A DNA stretch of 64,000 nt from Paracoccus solventivorans (lineage in GTDB: Bacteria; Pseudomonadota; Alphaproteobacteria; Rhodobacterales; Rhodobacteraceae): the NCBI RefSeq assembly GCF_900142875.1, contig NZ_FRCK01000012.1:1-64000 (forward strand). Reading direction: 5' to 3'. The translations under genes and the position numbers were made by a program. The notes under the pieces were generated by a model that was given only the letters and a program-made list of their open reading frames with translations, made no database searches and had not been told where the DNA came from. Of the stretch, positions 57,586-64,000 are shown piece by piece. Each line of letters begins with the position of its first letter. The first letter of the stretch is position 1.

Positions 57586-57680
57586 GCGTGCATCGCCCCT
57601 CATTAAACACAACCACAGTCAGATATCGCCAGATCCGGCAACGGGTATACAGCAGTCAATATGAACAAAAACTCTGTCTA

Positions 57681-57708
57681 TTTATACAGCCTGTCGCAGC
57701 ACGGTCAG
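57681..57708 (-). promoter_or_regulatory. Candidate promoter of the PKS-GT2-NRPS operon
   Basis: On the minus strand CTGACC (57708-57703) is followed after 16 bp by TATAAA (57686-57681), a fair match to a sigma-70 pair. It lies at the end of the ligase gene and about 95 bp upstream of the PKS start, in the AT-rich 119-bp gap. Evidence is the sequence match and position only. Confidence 0.35.
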
Positions 57709-59117
57709 ATCAGGGTCCGGGCCGGGCCCGGATCCTCGGGGGTTGCGGCCGGATCCTCGGCCAGCTCACCCGCAGATTGCGCCGCCCCCAGCAGCGCCCC
57801 GGCCAGCAGCCAGGTCAGCGGGGTCATGGTGGCGTTGGGAACCAGATCGACCATGTTCACCGCCAGCATCAGCGCCGTGCCGGCGAAAAGCAACGGCGCC
57901 TGCCCGCCCGCGCCCTGATTTACCGCCCGCCGCGCCGCCTGCGCCGCCCGCAGCACCGCCAGCACCAGCAGCCCGAACCGGCCGGCAAAGCCCACCACCC
58001 CGCGCGAGCTCATCACGATGATCCATTCACCATCGGTGACGGTCAGGATGCTGCCGTCCACGTCGAAGACGTGGTTGCGGTTCCATTCGCCCCAGCCGAA
58101 CAGCGGGCGCATCTGCACATGCTCAAGCAGCACCCGCTCGTTGTCGAAACGATATTGCAGCGAGCTCGCGCGGTCGACACTGACCTTGCCCGCCATTTCC
58201 AGCATCCAGTCGATCGGCACCAGCCCGTAAAGCCGCAGCAGCGGGTAGCAGAACACCGCCGCCGCCATCGCCACGGCCACCCGCCCGATCAGCCAGGGCG
58301 GCGCCGCCAGCACCAGCGGCACGAAAAGCAGCGCATAGATCCACGCCGCCAGCGTCCGGCACAGGACCACCATCACCAGCAGCGCCAGCAGCGCCGCCAG
58401 CAGCCGGCGCCGGCGCTCGGGCGCGGACAGGCGGGTCAGCAGCGCCGCGGCATGGGCGGCCATATAGGTCAGCAGCGCCACCCAGATGCCGTGCTCCAGG
58501 AACACGATGGGGCGGTATCCCCCGAATCGGACCATCTGGTCGAACTGGTGCTGGAAATACCCGTAGACCCAGACGTTCAGCTGCGGGGACATCCGCACTT
58601 CGACCAGCATCGGCACCGCATAGAGCAGCATCGCCGCGACCAGCGCCCCCAGCAGCTCGCGCAGGTCGCTGGGGCTGCGGACATAGCGCACCCCCAGCGC
58701 CCAGATCAGCAGCGGCGGCAGGATGTTGATGACCATCGACAGCCCGTCGCGCAGCGACAGGCCGGGCAGCACCACGCCGCCGCCGACGAAGCGCGCATCC
58801 CCGTTGGTCAGCGCCGTGCCGACCCCGCCGCCGATGATCAGCGCCAGACACAGGGCCGCCCAGATCCCGGCGCCGAACAGCGGCGCCCGCTCGCCCCGGA
58901 TCGTCCAGGCGGCGAGATACGAGGCGATCGCCGGGATTGCCAGCTTGTCCAGCGCCGGCAGAAGTGGCAGGTCGAAGGCAACCAGCGGCGGCAGCAGCAG
59001 ATAGCCGCCCAGAACCGAAACCAGCAGCGCCCGCAGCGGCGCCATACGGGCGAACAGCACGAATGTCAGCGGGAACCACAGCGCCAGGGCCAGGAATGCA
59101 ACGGGACTGCTGGGCAC
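57705..59117 (-). CDS. O-antigen ligase/polymerase-like membrane protein
   Basis: The 470-residue protein has about ten to twelve predicted membrane helices and one large hydrophilic loop (about 315-365, with NERVLLEHVQMRPLFGWGEW and RNHVF), the plan of Wzy polymerases and WaaL-type ligases. The W/G-W-G-E segment is a common feature of the Wzy_C family. It would polymerise or transfer the polysaccharide repeat in the periplasm. It is followed by the PKS operon on the same strand and divergent from the WecG-type gene with 58 bp between. Confidence 0.78.
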   Translation of the reverse strand: MPSSPVAFLALALWFPLTFVLFARMAPLRALLVSVLGGYLLLPPLVAFDLPLLPALDKLAIPAIASYLAAWTIRGERAPLFGAGIWAALCLALIIGGGVGTALTNGDARFVGGGVVLPGLSLRDGLSMVINILPPLLIWALGVRYVRSPSDLRELLGALVAAMLLYAVPMLVEVRMSPQLNVWVYGYFQHQFDQMVRFGGYRPIVFLEHGIWVALLTYMAAHAAALLTRLSAPERRRRLLAALLALLVMVVLCRTLAAWIYALLFVPLVLAAPPWLIGRVAVAMAAAVFCYPLLRLYGLVPIDWMLEMAGKVSVDRASSLQYRFDNERVLLEHVQMRPLFGWGEWNRNHVFDVDGSILTVTDGEWIIVMSSRGVVGFAGRFGLLVLAVLRAAQAARRAVNQGAGGQAPLLFAGTALMLAVNMVDLVPNATMTPLTWLLAGALLGAAQSAGELAEDPAATPEDPGPARTLI

Positions 59118-59175
59118 GGGGCGATGGTTCCTTGCTGCGGGCCTTGCGGCTGGCCGTAACGGGCGGGCCGGCGCG

Positions 59176-59931
59176 ATGAAGTTCCGTTACGAGGACACCA
59201 CCATAACGGTCAATATGCCGGATCGCGAGACTCTGCTGGCGGAAATCCGGCAGCGGCTGCGCGAGGGGCGGGGCTTTGCGGTGGCCACGATCAACCTGGA
59301 CCACCTGGTCAAGCTGCGCGGCGATGCCGGCTTCCGCCGGGCCTATGCGGCCCAGGACCTGATCGTGGCCGACGGCAACCCGATCGTGTGGCTGGCGCGC
59401 ACGGCGGGGCACCGGGTGGCGCTGGTCCCCGGCTCGGATCTGGTGCTGCCGATGGCGGCGCTGGCGGCGGACGAGGATGCGCCAGTCGCGCTGCTGGGCA
59501 GCACCGCCGAGGTGCTGGACGCCGCCGCCGCCCGGCTGGAGGCGCTCTGCCCCGGGCTGCGGGTGGTGGCGCGGATCGCGCCGCCGATGGGGTTCGACCC
59601 AAGGGGACCGCAGGCCGACGCCCTGCTGGCGAAACTGGGCGCGACCGGGGCGCGGGTGACGTTCCTTGCACTCGGGGCGCCCAAGCAGGAAATCCTCGCC
59701 GCCCGCGGGCGCGAGCTGTTGCCGGCGATGGGGTTTCTGTCGGTGGGCGCGGGCATCGACTTCATCGCCGGGGCGCAGACACGGGCGCCGGCGCTGGTGC
59801 GGGGGCTGGCGCTGGAATGGCTGTGGCGCGCCGCCTCGGCCCCGCGGCGGCTGGGGCCGCGCTATGCGAAATGCGCGGCGATCCTGCCGGGGGAATACCT
59901 GGCCGCACGGCGCCAGCGCCGCGAGGGCTGA
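59176..59931 (+). CDS. WecG/TagA/CpsF-family glycosyltransferase
   Basis: A 251-residue member of the family that adds N-acetylmannosaminuronate or a similar sugar to an undecaprenyl-linked primer (GT26). The motifs ATINLDHLVKLRGD (about 36-49), ADGNPIVWLAR, PGSDLVLPM and GAPKQEILAARGRELLPA are typical, and the tail RGLALEWLWRAASAPRRLG is the membrane-associated C-terminal part. Divergent from the ligase gene, convergent with the flippase gene 61 bp downstream. The actual sugar is not known. Confidence 0.88.
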   Translation: MKFRYEDTTITVNMPDRETLLAEIRQRLREGRGFAVATINLDHLVKLRGDAGFRRAYAAQDLIVADGNPIVWLARTAGHRVALVPGSDLVLPMAALAADEDAPVALLGSTAEVLDAAAARLEALCPGLRVVARIAPPMGFDPRGPQADALLAKLGATGARVTFLALGAPKQEILAARGRELLPAMGFLSVGAGIDFIAGAQTRAPALVRGLALEWLWRAASAPRRLGPRYAKCAAILPGEYLAARRQRREG

Positions 59932-59992
59932 GCGCGGCCGCCCGGAGTTTTCATCGACGATCCCCAAGGGCAACACACCCCCGCCCGGCCCG

Positions 59993-61363
59993 TCAGAACC
60001 ACAGCACCAGCAGCGCCACCAGCGCCCCCGCGGACAGGAACACCGCGTCATGCAGCGGGTCCCACACCTGGTGGCGCCGCGCGATCCACACCACCGCCGG
60101 ATAGGCCAGCATCGCCCCCAGCGCCTGCCCGACCAGCGCCCCCGGCAGCCCGGCGAAATGCACCCCCACCCAGTAGAGCGACAGAAACAGCGTCGCCCGC
60201 ACCGCGGTCACCACCAGAAACCGCTTGCTGTCGGCGTTCGCCAGCGCCGCCTGGTCGTAGCTGAGCATCACGATCTGCGGGATGGTGGCGCAGGCGATCA
60301 TCGGCAGCATCATCCCGGCGGATTCGTAGCGCGGGTCGTAAAGCAGCGCCACGATCCACGGCCCCAGCGCCGCCATCGTCACCAGCACCGCCAGGAAACC
60401 GCCGGTCAGCCCCCAATGGATGCGCCGCAGCCGGTAGGTCAGCATCGGCGAGGGACCCTGATGATATTCGCGATAGACCGGGATCATCAGCCGCCAGATC
60501 ACCGCGATCGCCAGCTGCAGCGGAAAGCTGGCCAGGAAATAGGCGATGTTGTAGATGCCCAGCTCGTCCAGCGTCAGGTATTTGCCCAGGATCGCACGGT
60601 CGCCCTGGCCGATGCCAAAGCCGACGATGGTGCTGGGAAAGATCCATTTGCCGAACCCGACCAGCTCGGCCACCGCGCTGCGGTCCCAGCGGAAGCGGTT
60701 GCGCTCTCCCGGCAGCAGCCGCTCGGCCAGCAGCCACTTGATCGCCGCCCCGATCACCATCCCGATCACCAGCGCCCAGGCCGAGCGCATCACCGCCGCC
60801 AGCGTCACCGTCAGCACGATGGACAGGGCCGAGGACGCCAGCTCGATCCGCGTCAGCATCCCCAGCTGCAGGTGGCGGTTGGCCTCTTCCAGGCGGGTGG
60901 TCAGCAGGCCGTTGATGACCGAGACGAACCCGGCGACCGGCAGGTACCATGCCAACTCGGGCGTGTCGTAGAACCGCGCTACCGGCACCGCCAGCACGAC
61001 GCAGCCCAGCCACAGTATCACCCCGCGCACCGCCTGCATGGTAAAGGCGGTGTTCAGGAAATCGCGGTCGTCGCCGCGGCGGCTTTGCATGATCGCCGGG
61101 CCGACGCCGACATCCGAGAAATTGTTCAGCCCCTGGATCACCACCATGATCAGCGCCATCACCCCGAAGATCTCGGGGAACAGCAGCCGGGTCAGGATCA
61201 GGTTCGACGCCAGCCGCAGCCCCTGCGAGCTGCCGAAGCCGACGACCGTCCACAGCGAGCCGCGCAGCGCCCGCTGCTCGAGCCCGTCGCCTTGAAGCAG
61301 CCGCGCCAGCCGGCGCTGCGGGCGAGAGCCGGGGTCCCGGTTCGAGGCCGCGTCCCGCATCAT
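59993..61363 (-). CDS. Oligosaccharide flippase, Wzx/PST family
   Basis: The 456-residue membrane protein has about 12 to 14 helices. ALRGSLWTVVGFGSSQGLRL (about 30-50), RLLFPEIFGVMALIMVV and the internal FGIGQGDRAILGKYL region are usual for polysaccharide transporters (RfbX/Wzx). It would flip lipid-linked repeat units to the periplasm. It starts in an ATGA overlap with the 85-residue gene. Together with the ligase/polymerase and the priming transferase this makes a Wzx/Wzy-type export locus. Confidence 0.87.
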   Translation of the reverse strand: MMRDAASNRDPGSRPQRRLARLLQGDGLEQRALRGSLWTVVGFGSSQGLRLASNLILTRLLFPEIFGVMALIMVVIQGLNNFSDVGVGPAIMQSRRGDDRDFLNTAFTMQAVRGVILWLGCVVLAVPVARFYDTPELAWYLPVAGFVSVINGLLTTRLEEANRHLQLGMLTRIELASSALSIVLTVTLAAVMRSAWALVIGMVIGAAIKWLLAERLLPGERNRFRWDRSAVAELVGFGKWIFPSTIVGFGIGQGDRAILGKYLTLDELGIYNIAYFLASFPLQLAIAVIWRLMIPVYREYHQGPSPMLTYRLRRIHWGLTGGFLAVLVTMAALGPWIVALLYDPRYESAGMMLPMIACATIPQIVMLSYDQAALANADSKRFLVVTAVRATLFLSLYWVGVHFAGLPGALVGQALGAMLAYPAVVWIARRHQVWDPLHDAVFLSAGALVALLVLWF

Positions 61364-61617
61364 CGCCCGCCCCCGTCCAGCCGGCGCAGGGCCGGCAGGC
61401 TGCGCCGGCCCAGGGGCGCGGGACGCCGGACTGCAAGGATCATGCCGTGCGGCGCCAGCCCGGCGCTGGAGTCCGCCCTACCGTGGCGCCCCATCCGCAT
61501 CGCGCGGATCGGCAGCTCGGCCACACGGCAGCCCGCGGACACTGCCGCCACCGGGAAAAGCCCGGTCTCGGGCTCTTGGCCGGGGGTTCTGCTCGGGTCC
61601 GGCATGGTGATGGTCAT
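61360..61617 (-). CDS. Small protein of unknown function, coupled to GMC oxidoreductase and flippase genes
   Basis: This 85-residue frame shares ATGA overlaps with genes on both sides (61614-61617 with the GMC gene, 61360-61363 with the flippase), which argues that it is translated. There is no signal peptide or membrane helix. The middle part GCRVAELPIRAMRMGRHGRA faintly resembles the end of GT2 enzymes and could be a remnant of one, but this is weak. Unrecognised. Confidence 0.5.
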   Translation of the reverse strand: MTITMPDPSRTPGQEPETGLFPVAAVSAGCRVAELPIRAMRMGRHGRADSSAGLAPHGMILAVRRPAPLGRRSLPALRRLDGGGR

Positions 61618-63227
61618 GACACCCCCTTGCGGCTGGCGGAACGGCTGGCCGCGATGATGCCGGCCACGCGCAGGGCGTTGGCGGCGATGGTCAGGCTTGG
61701 GTTCACCCCGGTCGAGGTCGGCATGAACGAGGCATCGGCCACGTAAAGATTGTCCAGCTCATGCGCGCGGCAGTCGCGGTCCAGCACCCCGCGCGCCGGG
61801 TCGTCGGAAAACCGCAGCGTGCCGCAGGCATGGGCCAGGTTCGGCTCGGGCCGGTGGTTCAGGAACAGGATCCGCCCGCGCCCGAAGCGGCGCACCAGCT
61901 GCCGGCGCAGGCGGTGGCGGCGGGCCAGCAGCTCGGCCGGGAAATCATAGGTGAACAGCAGGTCGTCGGGGTTGTCGGGGTCGTAGAGGACGCGGTTCTC
62001 GTCGCTGGGCAGGTCCTCGATCATCGCGGCATACAGATCGGCGCTGCCCAGCAGCCGCGCGGCCATCGCCGCCGGCAGATGCAGCGCCAGCCGCAGCCCC
62101 GGCAGCCGGTGGAGCGCCGAGCTTTCCAGCCGCGCCCGCAGCGCCGCCAGGATCAGCCCGTATTCCGCCCGCACCCCCAGCGCCTGCACCAGCCCCAGCC
62201 GCTCGGGCGCCGCCGGTTCCAGGCCGGGAACCCCGGCGCCGTCGTAGAAGTCGCGCAGCGAAAAGGTCTTGCGCGGGCCCTGCCGCGACAGGCCGCGGGG
62301 CGCCCACAGCGCGAACATCTCGTCCAGGTGGAACATCAGCCCGCGCCCGACCAGCCCGCTGCCATTGGCGCAGCCCTGCGGCCAGTCCTCGCTGGCCGAG
62401 GCCAGCAGCAGCCGCGGCGAGGACATCGCCCCGGCCGCCAGCACCACCACCGGCGCGCGCACGATGCGCAGGCGGCCTTCGACCTCGACCTCGACCCCCT
62501 CGACCCGGCGGCCGCGGCCCAGCAGGCGGCGCACCACCGCGCGGTCCCACAGCTGGGCCCGGCCGGTGGCCAGCGCCGGTTCCACCCCCGCAGAGCGGCC
62601 GTCCATCTTGCAGGACAGCGGGCAGCGATGGCCGATGCATTCCAGGCAGCCCGGCAGGTAGCGGATGCCCAGCGGCGTGCGATAGGGGTGCAGCCCGCGG
62701 CGGCGCAGCTGCGCCACCTGCGCCTCATGCGCGGGGGACAGCGGCGGCGGGGTCAGCAGCGGCACGGCAGGCGGATCGCCCAGCGGGTCAGAGGTGCCGC
62801 TCAGATACAGCAGCTGCTGGGCGCGGTCGAACCACGGCGCGAACTCGTCATGCCCGACCGGCCAGCCGCCGGTGGGGTGGGCCATGGCGCCCACGGTTTC
62901 CAGGTCGCGGCGGGCGGGGCGTTCCAGCGCCGCCCCGTAAAACGCCGAAGTGCCCCCCGGCCCCACCCCCTGGTTGGCCACCGGCAGGCTGGGCACGCCG
63001 CCGATTATCGCCCGTGTGGGGGCGGGCCAGCAGCCCAGCAACTCGCGCGCGCTGGCATTGCCAGGCTCGGCGGCCATGGCGTTGACCGCCCGCCGCGGCG
63101 GGGTCGGGCCGCGTTCCAGAAACAGCACCGACAGCCCGGCCTCGGCCAGGGCGCGGCCGGCCAGCCCGCCGCCCATGCCCGCCCCGATCACCACCACATC
63201 GGGCGAGAACTGCGCCGCGGCGGTCAT
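61614..63227 (-). CDS. GMC-family oxidoreductase of the polysaccharide locus
   Basis: The 537-residue FAD protein begins DVVVIGAGMGGGLAGRALAE (Rossmann motif) and ends with HACGTLRFSDDPARGVLD and STGVNPSLTIAANALR, the GMC C-terminal domain including the catalytic His region. A cysteine-rich stretch (CLECIGHRCPLSC, about 195-207) is unlike choline dehydrogenases and recalls GMC proteins that carry a ferredoxin-like insert. It is in an operon with the flippase, so a sugar or lipid-linked alcohol may be its substrate. Not closely related to the GMC gene at 4138. Confidence 0.78.
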   Translation of the reverse strand: MTAAAQFSPDVVVIGAGMGGGLAGRALAEAGLSVLFLERGPTPPRRAVNAMAAEPGNASARELLGCWPAPTRAIIGGVPSLPVANQGVGPGGTSAFYGAALERPARRDLETVGAMAHPTGGWPVGHDEFAPWFDRAQQLLYLSGTSDPLGDPPAVPLLTPPPLSPAHEAQVAQLRRRGLHPYRTPLGIRYLPGCLECIGHRCPLSCKMDGRSAGVEPALATGRAQLWDRAVVRRLLGRGRRVEGVEVEVEGRLRIVRAPVVVLAAGAMSSPRLLLASASEDWPQGCANGSGLVGRGLMFHLDEMFALWAPRGLSRQGPRKTFSLRDFYDGAGVPGLEPAAPERLGLVQALGVRAEYGLILAALRARLESSALHRLPGLRLALHLPAAMAARLLGSADLYAAMIEDLPSDENRVLYDPDNPDDLLFTYDFPAELLARRHRLRRQLVRRFGRGRILFLNHRPEPNLAHACGTLRFSDDPARGVLDRDCRAHELDNLYVADASFMPTSTGVNPSLTIAANALRVAGIIAASRSASRKGVS

Positions 63228-63313
63228 GGGTCGGCCCCCGGGTTCAGCGGCGCCGCCGTTGCGCGGGGAAAAGCCGCCCCGCTCAGGCCGTCGATGTCAG
63301 GTCTGGAGTTCAT
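63224..63313 (-). CDS. Possible 29-residue leader peptide of the GMC-flippase operon
   Basis: An ATG at 63313 opens a 29-codon frame (MNSRPDIDG to LNPGADP) whose TGA overlaps the GMC start as ATGA (63224-63227). The overlap style matches the genes around it, suggesting translational coupling. No strong ribosome site is seen before it. It may equally be chance. Confidence 0.3.
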   Translation of the reverse strand: MNSRPDIDGLSGAAFPRATAAPLNPGADP

Positions 63314-63690
63314 GCGACGATCAACACAGCCCTGCTGCACAGAGGCGGGCAAAATGCCCGTCGACGGCGGAGACTAGACCGGAGGTCCAGACCGCTCAAC
63401 ACATCATTTACACAACCATGGGGAGATTCGACCAGCTCGCACCCCCGAGCGAATCGTGGTGGCAAACTCATTAACCTTGTGTTAATGATCGTTAACGGCG
63501 GCCAGTCAACTACCTTTATGTATAAATTGCAACGCGAGCGATAACTTGCCAATCTGCAAGCGCGTTCCGGTAGATCTGCGGGTCTGCCGGGCGCAATAGG
63601 TTGAAAGTTCATGTATAGGGCTCGGCAATAACCCGCCGTGTGAGCCGTGTAACGTATTGGAGAGTCGCCTATGTTTTGGGGGCAAGTGGT
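63314..63690. promoter_or_regulatory. 377-bp AT-richer control region before the priming sugar transferase
   Basis: No gene is seen here. The segment from about 63400 to 63680 is clearly poorer in GC than its surroundings. It contains a perfect inverted repeat ATTAAC-5-GTTAAT (63470-63475 and 63481-63486), followed by a further GTTAAC at 63491-63496, and a second inverted repeat CTTGC-6-GCAAG (63545-63549 and 63556-63560). TATAAA occurs at 63521-63526, without a good -35. The layout fits a divergent promoter region with operator sites for both polysaccharide operons. Confidence 0.5.
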
Positions 63691-64000
63691 ATGAGTATCG
63701 AACGGATCAACGATTTTGCAGCAGATCCGAAGCTCCAGCGGGTCAAGGCGCCGATCTATCGTCATGGTGGAAAGCGCGCGCTGGATATTGCACTCGTTCT
63801 GGCAGCATTGCCGATCGTGTTTTTCACCGTAGGGTTGATCGCGCTGGTGATGCTGATCATCGAGCGCGCCAATCCCTTCTATTCCCAGCTGCGCGTCGGA
63901 AAGGGCGGCTCGGCCTTCCGCATCTGGAAATTGCGCACCATGGTGCCGAATGCCGATGAAATGCTGGAAAGCTATCTGGCGGCCAACCCGGCGGCGCGGC
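63691..64000 (+). CDS. Priming sugar-phosphate transferase (ExoY/WbaP type), 5' part
   Basis: The first 103 codons, cut by the window end, read GGKRALDIALVLAALPIVFF (about 27-46, the membrane hairpin), RANPFYSQLRVGKGGSAF and WKLRTMVPNADEMLESYLA (about 83-101). This is the polyprenyl-phosphate hexose-1-phosphate transferase family, which puts the first sugar on undecaprenyl phosphate. Start at 63691 has a GGGGG stretch upstream; a seven-codon frame beginning at 63671 ends across it (ATGA). It marks this region as the initiation point of the repeat-unit pathway. Confidence 0.9.
   Translation, partial: MSIERINDFAADPKLQRVKAPIYRHGGKRALDIALVLAALPIVFFTVGLIALVMLIIERANPFYSQLRVGKGGSAFRIWKLRTMVPNADEMLESYLAANPAAR

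Overview
The window is GC-rich, densely packed DNA that looks like an alphaproteobacterium of the Rhodobacterales, probably close to Paracoccus. The basis is the style of the FlgE, FlgK, FlgI and MotB proteins, the PcaQ-controlled pca operon containing a BKACE gene, the split PqiA, and the many ATGA start/stop overlaps. No tRNA, rRNA or CRISPR array was seen. The genus is an inference.

Layout. 1-790: wreckage of an IS66-family element on the minus strand, with an inverted repeat at the left edge that may be the end of another element. 789-4071 (minus): remains of a flagellar locus (motB, flgE, and one frame joining the N-terminus of FlgK to the C-terminus of FlgI). 4138-5727: a GMC oxidoreductase. 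5861-10055: pqiA1-pqiA2-pqiB-pqiC, an envelope lipid-transport (MCE) operon. 10168-13613: purU, a phosphotransferase/P-loop kinase fusion, and a metallo-beta-lactamase-fold protein. 13751-19111: a peptide-type ABC importer with a terminator after the binding-protein gene. 19129-21953 (minus): malonyl-CoA synthetase and decarboxylase.

22113-38993 holds an almost complete aromatic route. The minus-strand part encodes a p-cresol methylhydroxylase/eugenol hydroxylase-type flavocytochrome, two aldehyde dehydrogenases, an SDR alcohol dehydrogenase and a small Tat-exported protein, with a divergent AraC regulator. The plus-strand part, divergent from pcaQ, is pobA-pcaD-pcaC-pcaH-pcaG-BKACE-pcaB followed by a TRAP transporter. 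Together they would take a 4-alkylphenol to 4-hydroxybenzoate, protocatechuate and beta-ketoadipate. A BKACE enzyme stands where pcaI, pcaJ and pcaF would be expected.

39042-64000 is a polysaccharide locus: glycosyltransferases, an SGNH hydrolase, a secreted putative glycosidase, an O-antigen ligase/polymerase, a WecG-type transferase, a Wzx-like flippase, a GMC oxidoreductase and the start of a priming sugar transferase. Inside it lies the most unusual unit, a minus-strand operon PKS - GT2 - NRPS - phosphopantetheinyl transferase (57585 to 44959). The NRPS is a loading module: formyltransferase, a truncated condensation-like region without its active-site motif, an adenylation domain carrying an inserted luciferase-like monooxygenase and a glycine-like specificity code, then a carrier domain. 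The PKS has the unusual order KS-AT-KR-DH-ACP-TE. A plausible reading is a formylated, possibly oxidised glycine starter extended once, reduced, dehydrated and released. The glycosyltransferase between the two genes suggests that the product is glycosylated or decorates the polysaccharide.
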